DNA of 64,000 bases from NCBI RefSeq assembly GCF_900240975.1, contig NZ_LT968776.1:744001-808000 (forward strand), read 5' to 3'. Position numbers and translations under genes: made by a program. Below the pieces are notes generated by a model. The model saw only the letters and a program-made list of their open reading frames with translations. It was not told the DNA's origin and did not search any database. This DNA comes from Mycobacterium sp. 4858. GTDB lineage: Bacteria > Actinomycetota > Actinomycetes > Mycobacteriales > Mycobacteriaceae. Positions within the stretch are counted from its first letter, which is position 1; every line of letters starts with the position of its first letter. Of this stretch, positions 41,443 to 54,460 are shown piece after piece.

Positions 41443-41856
41443 GTGTCGGACTCCACCCCCGAATCCAGCGTCGCCCTGCGGATCCTGGTCTACAGCGATA
41501 ACGCCAGAACCCGCGAACAAGTGATACGGGCATTGGGCAGGCATCTGCATCCGGACCTGCCCGAGCTGACGTATGTCGAGGTGGCGACCGCGCCGATGGT
41601 AGTGCGGCAGATGGACGAGGGCGGCATCGACTTGGCCATCCTGGACGGCGAGGCCACCCCCACCGGGGGGATGGGAATCGCCAAGCAACTCAAGGACGAA
41701 CTCGCGACGTGCCCGCCGATCCTGGTGCTCACCGGCCGGCCGGACGACGCGTGGCTGGCGAACTGGTCGCGGGCCGAGGCCGCCGTGCCGCATCCCATCG
41801 ATCCGATCGTGCTGGGCCGCACGGTGCTCGGACTGCTCCGCACCCCCACCCGCTAG
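41443..41856 (+). CDS. response-regulator receiver-like protein (Rv3143-like)
   Basis: 137 residues, one CheY-like domain and nothing else. ALRILVYSDNARTREQVIRAL begins the fold, the putative phosphoacceptor aspartate is in LAILDGEATP near residue 66, and LVLTGRPDDAW holds the conserved threonine; the final lysine is not in its usual place. M. tuberculosis has the same stand-alone receiver (Rv3143) upstream of nuoA. It has no output domain, so it must act by protein contact. No histidine kinase is nearby. GTG start. Confidence 0.88.
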   Translation: MSDSTPESSVALRILVYSDNARTREQVIRALGRHLHPDLPELTYVEVATAPMVVRQMDEGGIDLAILDGEATPTGGMGIAKQLKDELATCPPILVLTGRPDDAWLANWSRAEAAVPHPIDPIVLGRTVLGLLRTPTR

Positions 41857-42008
41857 CGCTTTCACCTGCGTAGATACCGCGACCGCCGGCCCACCGGCGG
41901 CCGCGAAGTCCGCGCAGACGCGACGCGGACCGCCCGCGGCGCCGAGCCGCCCGGTTGCGGCGACACAAAAACGAGGCGAATACCCCCACCCCGACAAAAC
42001 ACACTCGC

Positions 42009-42036
42009 CTTCACGACGCTATGTTGTGAAGGTCAC
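42009..42036. promoter_or_regulatory. overlapping inverted repeats upstream of nuoA
   Basis: CTTCAC (42009-42014) and GTGAAG (42026-42031) are inverted copies 11 bp apart, overlapping a second repeat GTGA-AGG-TCAC (42026-42036). They lie about 95-120 bp upstream of nuoA and are candidate regulator sites for the complex I operon. The half-sites resemble CRP half-sites but the spacing is wrong. Confidence 0.35.
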
Positions 42037-42128
42037 TGTGATAGCCCGCAGCCCGGGTACGTCACAGCAGCCCGGCCCCCCGCCCGGCCGCCGCACCGGC
42101 GACCCGTACGAGGAGATCTTGGAGCGAG

Positions 42129-42506
42129 TTGAACGTCTACATACCCATCCTGGTGCTCGGAGCGATCGCGGCGGCCTTCGCCGTGGGGTCGGTGGTGATC
42201 GCGAGCCTGGCCGGCCCGTCGCGTTACAACAAGTCGAAGATGGCCCCCTACGAATGCGGCATCGAGCCCACCGAAACGTCGGTCAGTGGCCCGCATGCGA
42301 CGCCCGGCCAGCGGTTCCCGGTGAAGTATTACCTGACCGCAATGCTTTTTATCGTCTTCGACATCGAAATCGTGTTCTTGTATCCCTGGGCGGTCAGTTA
42401 CGACGCGCTGGGAACGTTCGCGTTGGTCGAGATGGTGGTGTTCATGCTCACGGTCTTCGTGGCGTACGCCTACGTGTGGCGCCGCGGCGGCCTGACGTGG
42501 GATTGA
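42129..42506 (+). CDS. nuoA: NADH-quinone oxidoreductase subunit A
   Basis: 125 residues. Three transmembrane helices with the conserved intermembrane and TM residues ([21 protein letters not shown]). It is the first gene of the 14-gene nuo operon, part of the membrane arm near the quinone site. TTG start at 42129 with GGAGCGA upstream; no better start exists in frame. Confidence 0.95.
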   Translation: MNVYIPILVLGAIAAAFAVGSVVIASLAGPSRYNKSKMAPYECGIEPTETSVSGPHATPGQRFPVKYYLTAMLFIVFDIEIVFLYPWAVSYDALGTFALVEMVVFMLTVFVAYAYVWRRGGLTWD

Positions 42507-42513
42507 GGTAGAC

Positions 42514-43064
<551 letters not shown>

Positions 43065-43068
<4 letters not shown>

Positions 43069-43790
43069 GCTCACCGGACCACGACCCGAAGGACGCCGCA
43101 ACAGAGGGCGGAGGGCCGCCCCGCTCCGACGGCGAGGTGATCGGCGTGCGCCGCGGCATGTTCGGCATCTCCGATTCCGGCGACACCAGCGGCTACGGCC
43201 GGCTGGTGCGGCCGATCACCCTCCCGGGCAGCAGCCCCCGGCCCTACGGCGGCTACTTCGACGACGTGGTGGACCGGTTGGCCGGGGCGCTGCAGGGCAG
43301 CGGTGTCGAATTCTCCGACGCGGTAGAAAAAGTCGTGGTTTACCGCGACGAACTGACACTGCACGTTCGCCGCGAGAAGCTGGTGGCCGTCGCCCAGCGC
43401 CTCCGCGACGAACCGGAGCTGCGGTTCGAGATGTGCCTGGGCGTCAGCGGGGTGCACTACCCCAACGAGACAGGGCGCGAACTGCACGCGGTGTACCCGC
43501 TGCAGTCGATCACCCACAACCGCCGTGTCCGGCTGGAAGTTGCTGCGCCGGACGGTGATCCGCACATCCCGTCGCTGTTCGGCGTCTACCCGACGTGCGA
43601 CTGGCACGAGCGCGAAACCTACGACTTCTTCGGCATCATCTTCGACGGACACCCGTCGCTGACCCGCATCGAGATGCCCGACGACTGGCACGGCCACCCG
43701 CAGCGCAAGGACTATCCCCTGGGCGGCATCCCGGTGGAGTACAAGGGAGCGCAGATACCCCCGCCCGACGAGCGGAGAGCGTACAACTGA
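43065..43790 (+). CDS. nuoC: NADH-quinone oxidoreductase subunit C
   Basis: 241 residues. Its signature near the C-terminus reads [47 protein letters not shown], the 30-kDa subunit pattern. A disordered N-terminus ([17 protein letters not shown]) precedes it. It is a peripheral-arm scaffold with NuoD, not fused to it here. The ATG lies in the nuoB stop and its stop overlaps nuoD (TGATG). Confidence 0.97.
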
Positions 43791-45127
43791 TGAGCACAAT
43801 CACCGATTCGACGCACAACGGCGGCGCCTCGGAAGGGCCCGAGACCGTGTTGGTCGCCGGCGGCCAGGACTGGGACCAGATCGTCGACGCCGCCCGCAAC
43901 GCCGACCCCGGCGAACGGATCGTCGTCAACATGGGTCCCCAGCACCCGTCAACTCACGGGGTGCTGCGGCTGATCCTCGAGATCGAGGGCGAAACGGTCA
44001 CCGAGGTGCGCTGCGGAATCGGCTACCTGCACACCGGGATCGAGAAGAACCTGGAATACCGGTACTGGACCCAGGGCGTCACCTTCGTCACCCGAATGGA
44101 TTACCTGTCACCGTTTTTCAACGAGACCGCGTACTGCCTGGGCGTGGAGAAACTGCTCGGCATCACCGACCAGATCCCGGAGCGTGTCAACGTCATCCGG
44201 GTGATGATGATGGAGCTCAACCGGATCTCGTCGCATCTGGTCGCGCTGGCCACCGGCGGCATGGAACTGGGCGCCATGACGCCGATGTTCGTCGGGTTCC
44301 GCGGCCGCGAGATCGTCCTGACCCTGTTCGAGAGGATCTCCGGATTGCGGATGAACAGCGCCTACATCCGGCCGGGGGGCGTCGCCCAAGACCTGCCGCC
44401 GGGCGCGGAGAACGACATCGCCGAAGCCCTCAAGCCGCTGCGCGAGGTGTTGCGCGAAATGGGCGATCTGCTCAACGAGAACGCCATCTGGAAGGCCCGC
44501 ACCCAGGACATCGGTTACCTCGATCTGACCGGCTGCATGGCGCTGGGCATCACCGGCCCCATCCTGCGCGCCACCGGGTTGCCCCACGATCTGCGCAAGA
44601 GCGAACCGTACTGCGGATATGAAAACTACGAATTCGACGTGATGACCGCCGACACGTGTGATGCTTACGGGCGCTACATGATTCGCGTCAACGAGATGTG
44701 GGAGTCGATCAAGATCGTCGAGCAGTGTCTGGACAAGCTGAAGCCGGGCCCGATCATGATCTCCGACCGCAAGATCGCCTGGCCGGCCGATTTGAAGGTG
44801 GGCCCGGACGGCATGGGCAACTCACCGGAGCACATCGCCAAGATCATGGGCGGCTCGATGGAGGCATTGATCCACCACTTCAAGCTGGTCACCGAGGGCA
44901 TCAGGGTTCCCGCGGGCCAGGTGTACACCGCGGTGGAGTCGCCGCGCGGTGAGCTTGGCGTGCACATGGTGAGCGACGGCGGTACCCGCCCCTACCGGGT
45001 GCACTACCGAGACCCGTCGTTCACCAACCTGCAGTCGGTGGCCGCGATGTGCGAGGGCGGCATGGTGGCCGACCTGATCACCGCGGTCGCCAGCATCGAC
45101 CCGGTCATGGGCGGGGTGGACCGGTGA
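43790..45127 (+). CDS. nuoD: NADH-quinone oxidoreductase subunit D
   Basis: 445 residues. The 49-kDa subunit fold derived from NiFe hydrogenase, with [15 protein letters not shown] and [13 protein letters not shown] near the quinone site and the C-terminal DPVMGGVDR. It carries no cofactor. About 40 N-terminal residues ([15 protein letters not shown]) are variable. Confidence 0.97.
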   Translation: MSTITDSTHNGGASEGPETVLVAGGQDWDQIVDAARNADPGERIVVNMGPQHPSTHGVLRLILEIEGETVTEVRCGIGYLHTGIEKNLEYRYWTQGVTFVTRMDYLSPFFNETAYCLGVEKLLGITDQIPERVNVIRVMMMELNRISSHLVALATGGMELGAMTPMFVGFRGREIVLTLFERISGLRMNSAYIRPGGVAQDLPPGAENDIAEALKPLREVLREMGDLLNENAIWKARTQDIGYLDLTGCMALGITGPILRATGLPHDLRKSEPYCGYENYEFDVMTADTCDAYGRYMIRVNEMWESIKIVEQCLDKLKPGPIMISDRKIAWPADLKVGPDGMGNSPEHIAKIMGGSMEALIHHFKLVTEGIRVPAGQVYTAVESPRGELGVHMVSDGGTRPYRVHYRDPSFTNLQSVAAMCEGGMVADLITAVASIDPVMGGVDR

Positions 45128-45878
45128 CCGGCCCGCAGGGCCAGCCGGTCTTCGTCCGGCTCGGTCCGCCGCCCGAGGAACCCAACGCGTTCGTCACCGA
45201 GGGTGCGCCGCAGACGTATTCGCCGGAGGTGCGGGCGCGGCTCGAGGTGGACGCCAAGGAGATCATGGGCCGCTACCCCAAAAAGCGTTCGGCGCTGCTG
45301 CCGTTGCTGCACCTGGTGCAGGCAGAGGACTCCTACCTCACCCCCGCCGGGCTCGAATTCTGCGGCGAGCAGCTGGGTTTGACCGGCGCCGAGGTGTCCG
45401 CGGTGGCGAGCTTCTACACGATGTATCGCCGCGGACCCACCGGCGACTACCTGGTCGGGGTGTGCACCAACACGCTGTGCGCCGTCATGGGCGGCGACGC
45501 CATCTTCGACACCCTCAAGGAACACCTCGGTATCGGCAACGACGAGACCACACCCGACGGCTCGGTCACCCTGCAACACATCGAGTGCAACGCCGCGTGC
45601 GATTACGCGCCGGTGGTGATGGTCAACTGGGAGTTCTTCGACAACCAGACGCCGGAGTCGGCGCGCGAGCTCGTCGACTCGCTGCGTTCCGGGGAGCCCA
45701 AACCGCCCACCCGTGGCGCCCCGCTGTGCGCCTTCCGCGAGACGTCGCGCATCCTGGCCGGCCTGCCCGACCAGCGCCCCGACCAGGGCCAAGGCGGCGC
45801 GGGCGAGGCCACCCTGGCGGGCCTGAAGGTCGCCAAAGAGCACGGCATGACCGCCCCCACTCCCCCGGCGAGCCGGTC

Positions 45879-45882
<4 letters not shown>
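45124..45882 (+). CDS. nuoE: NADH-quinone oxidoreductase subunit E
   Basis: 252 residues, the same as M. tuberculosis NuoE. [2Fe-2S] cluster N1a cysteines lie in VGVCTNTLC and [11 protein letters not shown]. The C-terminal 70 residues after RSGEPK are low-complexity and mycobacterial. It forms the NADH dehydrogenase module with NuoF. GTG overlaps the nuoD stop. Confidence 0.97.
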
Positions 45883-47207
<1,325 letters not shown>

Positions 47208-47214
47208 CACGCTC

Positions 47215-49641
47215 GTGACTAGTGCGGCCAAGACCGAGACCGGCGACCCCAAGGACGGCGAGGTGCGTCCGCCGGACATGGTGACGCTGACCATCGACGG
47301 CAACGAGATCAGCGTTCCCAAGGGGACTTTGGTGATCCGCGCGGCCGAGTTGATGGGCGTCCAGATCCCCCGGTTCTGCGACCACCCACTGCTCGAGCCG
47401 GTCGGCGCGTGCCGGCAGTGCCTGGTCGAGGTCGAAGGGCAGCGCAAGCCGATGGCGTCGTGCACCACCGTCGCCACCGACGACATGGTCGTGCGCACCC
47501 AGCTCACGTCGGAGGCCGCCGACAAGGCCCAGCACGGCGTGATGGAGCTGTTGCTCATCAACCACCCGCTGGACTGCCCGATGTGCGACAAGGGCGGCGA
47601 ATGCCCGCTGCAGAACCAGGCGATGTCCAACGGCCGTGCCGATTCTCGCTTCACCGATGTCAAGCGCACCTTCGCCAAGCCGATCAACATCTCCGCCCAG
47701 GTGCTGCTGGATCGTGAGCGCTGCATCCTGTGCGCCCGCTGCACGCGGTTCTCCGAGCAGATCGCCGGGGACATCTTCATCGACATGCAGGAGCGCGGCG
47801 CCCTGCAGCAGGTCGGCATCTACGCCAATGAGCCGTTCGACTCGTACTTTTCGGGCAACACCGTGCAGATCTGCCCGGTGGGCGCGCTGACCGGAACCGC
47901 CTACCGCTTCCGGGCCCGGCCCTTCGACCTGGTGTCCAGCCCCAGCGTGTGCGAGCACTGCGCGTCGGGGTGCGCCCAGCGCACCGACCACCGCCGCGGC
48001 AAGGTGCTGCGCCGGCTGGCCGGCGACGACCCCGAGGTCAACGAGGAGTGGAACTGTGACAAGGGCCGGTGGGCGTTCAGCTACGCGACGCAGCCGGACG
48101 TCGTCAGCACTCCCCTGATCCGCGACGCCGACGGTTCGCTGGTGCCCGCCTCGTGGTCGCACGCGATGGCGACGGCGATCCGGGGCCTCGAGGCCGCCCG
48201 CGGGCGCACGGGTGTGCTGGTCGGCGGCCGCGCCACCCTGGAAGACGCCTACGCCTACTCCAAGTTCGCGCGAATCGTGTTGGACAGCAACGACATCGAC
48301 TTCCGCGCCCGCCCGAATTCGGCCGAGGAGGCCGATTTCCTGGCCTCGCGGATCGCCGGCCGCCGTGACGTCAGCTACGCGGATCTGGAATCGGCGCCGG
48401 TGGTGCTGCTCGTGGGCTTCGAACCGGAGGACGAGTCGCCCATCGTGTTCCTGCGGCTGCGCAAGGCCGCGCGCAAGCACGGGCTACCGGTGTACGCGGT
48501 CGCGCCGTTCGCCACCCGGGCGCTGGAGAAGATGTCCGGACGGCTCATCGCCACCGCCCCGGGGGACGAGGCGGCCGCGCTGGACGGGCTGGCCACCGGT
48601 GAGGTGGGAGAGCTGCTGTCCACCGCCGGCGCCGTCATCATGGTCGGCGAACGGCTGGCCACGGCGCCCGGCGGGTTGTCCGCCGCCGCCCGGCTGGCCG
48701 ACGCCACCGGCGCGCGGCTGGCGTGGGTGCCGCGCCGGGCCGGCGAGCGCGGCGCGCTAGAGGCCGGCGCGCTGCCCGCGCTGCTTCCGGGCGGCCGCCC
48801 GCTCGACGACGAGACCGCCCGCGCGCAGATCGCCGCGGCGTGGCACGTGTCCGAACTGCCCTCGGGCGCCGGGCGGGACGTGGACGGCATCCTGGCCGCC
48901 GCGACCGACGGCACGCTGGGCGCCCTGCTGGTCGGCGGTGTCGAACCCGACGACTTCGCGGACCCCGAAGCCGTGCTGGCCGCGCTCGATGCCGCGGGCT
49001 TCGTGGTCAGCCTGGAGCTGCGGCACAGCGCCGTGACCGAGCGCGCCGACGTGGTGTTCCCGGTCGCGCCGACGACACAGAAGGCCGGAGCCTTCGTCAA
49101 CTGGGAGGGCCGCTACCGCCCGTTCGGGCCGGCGTTGCACGGCAGCACCCAGCGGGCCGGCCAATCCGACCATCAGGTGCTCGACGCGCTGGCCGACGAG
49201 ATGGGCGTCTACCTGGGGCTCTCGACCGCCGAAGCGGCCCGCGCCGAACTGTCCTCGCTGGGCACCTGGGACGGCGGCTGGGCCGCCGGGCCCGCGGTCG
49301 CGACCCCGCAGCCGGCCCAGCCGGGTGCTGGGGAGGCGGTGCTGGCCGGCTGGCGGATGCTGCTGGACAACGGCCGGATGCAGGACGGCGAGCCGCACCT
49401 GGCCGGGACCGCGCGCAAGCCCGTGGTGCGGCTGTCACCGGGCACGGCGGCCGAGATCGGTGCCGCCGACGGCGACGCGGTCACCGTCAGCACCCCACGC
49501 GGATCGATCAGCCTGCCGCTGGTGATCACCGACATGCCCGACCGGGTGGTGTGGCTTCCGCTGAACTCGCCGGGTTCGGCCGTGCACCGGCGGCTGGGTG
49601 TAACGCTGGGCAGCACAGTGCAAATCGGAGTCGCCTCATGA
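47215..49641 (+). CDS. nuoG: NADH-quinone oxidoreductase subunit G
   Basis: 808 residues. N-terminal ferredoxin-like domain with [10 protein letters not shown], then [14 protein letters not shown] and [16 protein letters not shown] (clusters N1b, N4, N5), the extra [13 protein letters not shown] near residue 245 characteristic of cluster N7, and a molybdopterin-oxidoreductase-like C-terminal domain without cofactor. It carries electrons between NuoF and NuoB. GTG start, 7 nt after nuoF. Confidence 0.97.
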   Translation: MTSAAKTETGDPKDGEVRPPDMVTLTIDGNEISVPKGTLVIRAAELMGVQIPRFCDHPLLEPVGACRQCLVEVEGQRKPMASCTTVATDDMVVRTQLTSEAADKAQHGVMELLLINHPLDCPMCDKGGECPLQNQAMSNGRADSRFTDVKRTFAKPINISAQVLLDRERCILCARCTRFSEQIAGDIFIDMQERGALQQVGIYANEPFDSYFSGNTVQICPVGALTGTAYRFRARPFDLVSSPSVCEHCASGCAQRTDHRRGKVLRRLAGDDPEVNEEWNCDKGRWAFSYATQPDVVSTPLIRDADGSLVPASWSHAMATAIRGLEAARGRTGVLVGGRATLEDAYAYSKFARIVLDSNDIDFRARPNSAEEADFLASRIAGRRDVSYADLESAPVVLLVGFEPEDESPIVFLRLRKAARKHGLPVYAVAPFATRALEKMSGRLIATAPGDEAAALDGLATGEVGELLSTAGAVIMVGERLATAPGGLSAAARLADATGARLAWVPRRAGERGALEAGALPALLPGGRPLDDETARAQIAAAWHVSELPSGAGRDVDGILAAATDGTLGALLVGGVEPDDFADPEAVLAALDAAGFVVSLELRHSAVTERADVVFPVAPTTQKAGAFVNWEGRYRPFGPALHGSTQRAGQSDHQVLDALADEMGVYLGLSTAEAARAELSSLGTWDGGWAAGPAVATPQPAQPGAGEAVLAGWRMLLDNGRMQDGEPHLAGTARKPVVRLSPGTAAEIGAADGDAVTVSTPRGSISLPLVITDMPDRVVWLPLNSPGSAVHRRLGVTLGSTVQIGVAS

Positions 49642-50909
49642 CCGGTCTGACCGCCTTCGGACACGACACCTGGTGGCTGGTGCTGGGCAAGGCGCTCGCC
49701 ATCTTCGTGTTCCTGATGCTCAACGTGCTGGTCGCGATCCTGCTCGAACGCAAGATCCTCGGCTGGATGCAGCGGCGGCCGGGGCCCAACCGGGCGGGAC
49801 CGTGGGGCGCGCTGCAGAGCCTGGCCGACGGGATCAAGTTGGCGCTCAAGGAGACCATCACCCCGGGCGGCGTCGACAAGTTCGTCTACTTCGCGGCCCC
49901 GGTGATCTCCACCATTCCGGCGTTCACCGCCTTCGCCTTCATCCCGTTCGGCCCGGTGGTGTCGGTGTTCGGCCACCGCACACCGCTTCAGCTCACCGAC
50001 CTCCCGGTCGCGGTCCTGTTCATCCTGGGGCTCTCGGCGATCGGGGTTTACGGCATCGTGCTGGGCGGCTGGGCGTCCGGGTCCACCTACCCGCTGCTGG
50101 GCGGCGTCCGCTCCACCGCGCAGGTCATCTCCTACGAGGTGGCGATGGGGTTGTCGTTCGCGGCGGTGTTCCTCTACGCCGGCACCATGTCGACGTCGCA
50201 GATCGTCGCCGCCCAGGACCGGGTCTGGTACGTGTTCCTGCTGCTGCCGTCGTTCGTGATCTACCTGATCTCGATGGTGGGCGAAACCAACCGCGCGCCA
50301 TTCGATCTGCCCGAAGCCGAGGGCGAGCTGGTCGCGGGGTTCCACACCGAGTACTCGTCGCTGAAGTTCGCGATGTTCATGCTGGCCGAGTACGTCAACA
50401 TGATGACGGTGTCGTCGCTGGCGACGGTCCTGTTCTTCGGCGGCTGGCATGCCCCCTGGCCGCTCAACATGTGGGCGGGCGCCAACACCGGTTGGTGGCC
50501 GGTGCTGTGGTTCACCGCCAAGATGTGGACCTTCCTGTTCATCTATATGTGGTTGCGGGCCAGCCTGCCCCGGCTGCGCTACGACCAGTTCATGGCGCTG
50601 GGCTGGAAGCTGCTGATCCCCGCCTCGCTGGTCTGGGTGTTGATCGCGGCGGTGATCCGCACGCTGCAGAACCAGGGCTACGCGCACTGGACCCCGATCC
50701 TGGTGGTCAGCAGCATCGTGTTCGCCACAGCGCTGGTGTTGCTACTGCGAAAACCGTTCAGCACGCCCGGCATCCGCGCGCTGGAGAAACAACTCCGCCA
50801 CCAGTCGAAACAATTGCCGGGGCTGGAGAACGCCGCACCGGCATTCCCGACACCGCCGCTGCCGATGAAGTCCCTGGCGGCTGCGAGTAAGGAGAACGTA
50901 CGTGGCTAA
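49638..50909 (+). CDS. nuoH: NADH-quinone oxidoreductase subunit H
   Basis: 423 residues with eight transmembrane helices and the quinone-cavity loops: [27 protein letters not shown] and [30 protein letters not shown]. The C-terminal 50 residues are soluble. It couples quinone chemistry to proton movement. Its ATG overlaps the nuoG stop, and its end overlaps nuoI by 8 nt. Confidence 0.97.
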   Translation: MTGLTAFGHDTWWLVLGKALAIFVFLMLNVLVAILLERKILGWMQRRPGPNRAGPWGALQSLADGIKLALKETITPGGVDKFVYFAAPVISTIPAFTAFAFIPFGPVVSVFGHRTPLQLTDLPVAVLFILGLSAIGVYGIVLGGWASGSTYPLLGGVRSTAQVISYEVAMGLSFAAVFLYAGTMSTSQIVAAQDRVWYVFLLLPSFVIYLISMVGETNRAPFDLPEAEGELVAGFHTEYSSLKFAMFMLAEYVNMMTVSSLATVLFFGGWHAPWPLNMWAGANTGWWPVLWFTAKMWTFLFIYMWLRASLPRLRYDQFMALGWKLLIPASLVWVLIAAVIRTLQNQGYAHWTPILVVSSIVFATALVLLLRKPFSTPGIRALEKQLRHQSKQLPGLENAAPAFPTPPLPMKSLAAASKENVRG

Positions 50910-51447
50910 ATTCCTGGACGCCGTCGCCGGATTCGGCGTGACGTTCGCGGCGATGTTCAAAAAGAGGGTCACCGAGGAGTATCCGGAGAAGCCGGGCCCG
51001 GTCGCGCCGCGCTACCACGGCCGCCACCAGCTCAACCGCTACCCGGACGGCCTGGAGAAGTGCATCGGGTGCGAGCTGTGCGCCTGGGCCTGCCCGGCCG
51101 ACGCGATCTACGTCGAGGGCGCGGACAACACCGAGGACCTGCGGTACTCGCCGGGTGAACGCTATGGCCGGGTCTATCAGATCAACTACCTGCGCTGCAT
51201 CGGCTGCGGCCTGTGCATCGAGGCCTGTCCGACCCGGGCGCTGACCATGACCAACGACTACGAGTTGGCCGACGACAACCGCGCCGACCTGATCTACGAG
51301 AAGGACCGGCTGCTCGCGCCCCTGCAGCCCGAGATGACCGCGCCGCCGCACCCCCGGACCCCCGGCGCCACCGATAAGGATTACTACCTGGGCAATGTCA
51401 CTGCCGACGGCCTGCGGGAGACCCAGAAGGCCGGAGAATCCCGGTGA
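50902..51447 (+). CDS. nuoI: NADH-quinone oxidoreductase subunit I
   Basis: 181 residues. Two classical [4Fe-4S] motifs for clusters N6a and N6b: [17 protein letters not shown] and [17 protein letters not shown]. It passes electrons toward NuoB. GTG start inside the nuoH end. Confidence 0.98.
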   Translation: MAKFLDAVAGFGVTFAAMFKKRVTEEYPEKPGPVAPRYHGRHQLNRYPDGLEKCIGCELCAWACPADAIYVEGADNTEDLRYSPGERYGRVYQINYLRCIGCGLCIEACPTRALTMTNDYELADDNRADLIYEKDRLLAPLQPEMTAPPHPRTPGATDKDYYLGNVTADGLRETQKAGESR

Positions 51448-52256
51448 CCGGGGCGACGGGCCAGGTGCTGGCGGCAAACCTGGCTTCCGACACCATCATC
51501 CGCACCTCCACCGGCGAAGCGGTGGCGTTCTGGGTGCTGGGCGCGCTGGCGCTGATCGGAGCGATCGGGGTGGTGCTGGCGGTCAACGCCGTTTACTCGG
51601 CCATGTTCCTGGCGATGACGATGATCATCCTCGCGGTGTTCTACATGATCCAGGACGCGCTGTTTCTGGGTGTCGTCCAAGTCGTGGTCTACACCGGCGC
51701 GGTGATGATGCTGTTCTTGTTCGTGCTGATGTTGATCGGCGTGGACTCCGCGGAATCCCTGAAGGAGACGCTGCACGGGCAGCGCATCGCCGCGGTGCTC
51801 GCCGGTGTCGGATTCGGCGTCCTGCTGATCGCCGCCATCGGCACCGGCGCGACCGGCGGCTTCGCGGGACTGACCACCGCCAACGCCAACGGCAACGTCG
51901 AAGGCCTTGCGGCGCTGATCTTCTCCCGCTACGTCTGGGCGTTCGAACTCACCAGCGCCCTGCTGATCACCGCGGCCATCGGGGCGATGGTGCTGGCGCA
52001 CCGCGAGCGCTTCGAACGCCGCAAGACGCAACGGGAGCTCGCCCAGGAGCGGTTCCAGCCGGGCGGACACCCGACCCCGATGCCCAGCCCCGGTGTGTAC
52101 GCGCGCCACAACGCCGTCGACGTGGCCGCGCTGCTGCCGGACGGCTCGTATTCGGACCTTTCGGTGCCGGCGATCCTGCGCAGCCGCGGCGCCGACGGCA
52201 AACAGACCCCCTCCCGCCAGGCGAGCCCGAGTCTGTCACAAGGCGGTGCGTCATGA
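51444..52256 (+). CDS. nuoJ: NADH-quinone oxidoreductase subunit J
   Basis: 270 residues. Five transmembrane helices in the first 185 residues, with the conserved [22 protein letters not shown] helix of the E-channel, followed by a mycobacterial cytosolic tail ([19 protein letters not shown] ... PSLSQGGAS). GTG overlaps the nuoI stop. Confidence 0.95.
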   Translation: MTGATGQVLAANLASDTIIRTSTGEAVAFWVLGALALIGAIGVVLAVNAVYSAMFLAMTMIILAVFYMIQDALFLGVVQVVVYTGAVMMLFLFVLMLIGVDSAESLKETLHGQRIAAVLAGVGFGVLLIAAIGTGATGGFAGLTTANANGNVEGLAALIFSRYVWAFELTSALLITAAIGAMVLAHRERFERRKTQRELAQERFQPGGHPTPMPSPGVYARHNAVDVAALLPDGSYSDLSVPAILRSRGADGKQTPSRQASPSLSQGGAS

Positions 52257-52552
52257 ATCCGGCCAATTACCTTTACCTTTCGGCCCTGCTGTTCACCATC
52301 GGGGCGTCCGGTGTGCTGCTGCGGCGCAACGCCATCGTGATGTTCATGTGCGTCGAGCTGATGTTGAACGCGGTCAACCTGGCATTCGTCACGTTCGCGC
52401 GGATGCACGGGCACCTGGACGGGCAGATGATCGCGTTCTTCACGATGGTGGTGGCCGCGTGCGAGGTCGTCGTCGGCCTGGCGATCATCATGACGATTTT
52501 CCGTGCTCGCAAGTCCGCCTCGGTCGACGACGCGAACCTACTCAAAGGCTGA
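52253..52552 (+). CDS. nuoK: NADH-quinone oxidoreductase subunit K
   Basis: 99 residues, three helices. The two membrane glutamates of the proton path lie in [15 protein letters not shown] and [14 protein letters not shown] overlaps the nuoJ stop. Confidence 0.97.
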   Translation: MNPANYLYLSALLFTIGASGVLLRRNAIVMFMCVELMLNAVNLAFVTFARMHGHLDGQMIAFFTMVVAACEVVVGLAIIMTIFRARKSASVDDANLLKG

Positions 52553-52573
52553 CATCGCCAATATGGGGCCAAC

Positions 52574-54460
52574 ATGACTCACTACACCTGGCTGCTGGTG
52601 GCCCTGCCGCTGGCGGGTGCCGCGATACTGCTGTTCGGCGGGCGACGCACCGATGCGTGGGGCCACTGGCTGGGTTGCGCCACCGCCCTCGCGGCGTTCG
52701 GCGTGGGCCTGAGCCTGCTGAACGAGCTGCTCGGCCGCACCGCGGACGACCGGGTCATCCACCAGACGGTGTTCACCTGGATCCCCGTCGGCCAACTGCA
52801 GGTCGACCTCGGCCTGCAGATCGACCAGCTGTCGGTGTGTTTCGTGCTGCTGATCTCCGGGGTCGGGTCGCTGATCCACATCTATTCGGTCGCCTACATG
52901 GCCGAAGACCCGGACCGCCGAAGGTTTTTCGGCTACCTCAACCTGTTTCTGGCCTCGATGCTGCTGCTGGTGGTCGCCGACAACTACGTGGTGCTCTACG
53001 TCGGCTGGGAAGGCGTCGGCCTGGCGTCCTACCTGCTGATCGGGTTCTGGTACCACAAGCCCACGGCGGCCACGGCGGCCAAGAAGGCGTTCGTGATGAA
53101 CCGCGTCGGGGACGCGGGACTCGCCCTGGGAATGTTCCTGATGTTCAGCACCTTCGGGACGCTCTCCTATGCCGGCGTGTTCGCCGGAGCGCCCGCCGCC
53201 GGCCGGGGCGCGCTGACGGCCATGGGGCTGCTGCTGTTGCTGGGCGCGTGCGCCAAGTCCGCGCAGGTCCCGCTGCAGGCCTGGTTGGGTGACGCCATGG
53301 AGGGCCCCACCCCGGTGTCCGCGCTGATCCACGCCGCCACCATGGTGACCGCCGGCGTGTACCTCATCGTGCGGTCCAACCCGCTGTACAACCTGGCCCC
53401 CGACGCGCAGACCGCCGTGGTCGTCGTCGGTGCCGTCACGTTGCTGCTCGGCGCGTTCATCGGCTGCGCCAAGGACGACATCAAGCGCGCGCTGGCGGCG
53501 TCGACGATGAGCCAGATCGGTTACATGGTGCTGGCCGCCGGGCTGGGCCCGGCCGGCTACGCGTTCGCGATCATGCATCTGCTCACCCACGGCTTCTTCA
53601 AGGCCGGGCTGTTCCTCGGCTCCGGCGCGGTGATCCACGCGATGCACGAGGAACAGGACATGCGCCGCTACGGCGGCCTGCGCGCCGCGCTCCCGATCAC
53701 CTTCGCCACCTTCGGCCTGGGGTATCTCGCCATCATCGGCGTGCCGCCGTTCGCGGGCTTCTTCTCCAAGGACGCCATCATCGAGGCCGCGCTGGGCGCG
53801 GGCGGCGTCCGCGGCTACGTGCTGGGCGGGGCCGCGCTGCTGGGCGCGGGTGTCACCGCGTTCTACATGACGCGCGTGATGCTGATGACCTTTTTCGGCC
53901 GGAAGCGTTGGGCGCCTGGCACGCATCCCCACGAGGCGCCCAGCCTGATGACCTGGCCGATGATCCTGCTCGCCTTCGGCTCGGTGTTCTCCGGTGGGCT
54001 GCTGGCGTGGGGCGGCACCCTGCAGCGCTGGCTCGAGCCGGTGGTCGGGAAACACGAAGAGGTGACGCATGCGTTCCCCGCCTGGGTGAGCACCGCCTTG
54101 GCGCTGGGCGTCGTCGCCATCGGGATCGCGGTCGCCTACCGGCTGTACGCCACCGCGGAGATCCCGAGTGTGGCCCCGCTTTCGGTGTCACCGGTCACGA
54201 CGGCCGCCCGCAGGGACTTCTACGGCGACGCCTTCAACGAGGAGGTGTTCATGCGCCCCGGTGCCGAGCTGACCCAAGCGCTCGTCGACGTCGACAACGC
54301 GGGCGTGGACGGCTCGGTCAACGCGCTGGCCGCGCTGGTGAGCCGCACTTCGAATCGCTTGCGGGGGCTGCAAACCGGCTTCGCCCGCAACTACGCATTG
54401 TCGATGCTGACGGGCGCGGTCCTGGTGGTCGCGCTGATCCTGGCGGTGAAACTGTGGTGA
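52574..54460 (+). CDS. nuoL: NADH-quinone oxidoreductase subunit L
   Basis: 628 residues. The antiporter-like core has the helix-5 glutamate ([22 protein letters not shown]) and key lysines of helices 7, 8 and 12 ([47 protein letters not shown]). The long C-terminal amphipathic helix region is present but compact. It is the distal proton-pumping subunit. Confidence 0.97.
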   Translation: MTHYTWLLVALPLAGAAILLFGGRRTDAWGHWLGCATALAAFGVGLSLLNELLGRTADDRVIHQTVFTWIPVGQLQVDLGLQIDQLSVCFVLLISGVGSLIHIYSVAYMAEDPDRRRFFGYLNLFLASMLLLVVADNYVVLYVGWEGVGLASYLLIGFWYHKPTAATAAKKAFVMNRVGDAGLALGMFLMFSTFGTLSYAGVFAGAPAAGRGALTAMGLLLLLGACAKSAQVPLQAWLGDAMEGPTPVSALIHAATMVTAGVYLIVRSNPLYNLAPDAQTAVVVVGAVTLLLGAFIGCAKDDIKRALAASTMSQIGYMVLAAGLGPAGYAFAIMHLLTHGFFKAGLFLGSGAVIHAMHEEQDMRRYGGLRAALPITFATFGLGYLAIIGVPPFAGFFSKDAIIEAALGAGGVRGYVLGGAALLGAGVTAFYMTRVMLMTFFGRKRWAPGTHPHEAPSLMTWPMILLAFGSVFSGGLLAWGGTLQRWLEPVVGKHEEVTHAFPAWVSTALALGVVAIGIAVAYRLYATAEIPSVAPLSVSPVTTAARRDFYGDAFNEEVFMRPGAELTQALVDVDNAGVDGSVNALAALVSRTSNRLRGLQTGFARNYALSMLTGAVLVVALILAVKLW

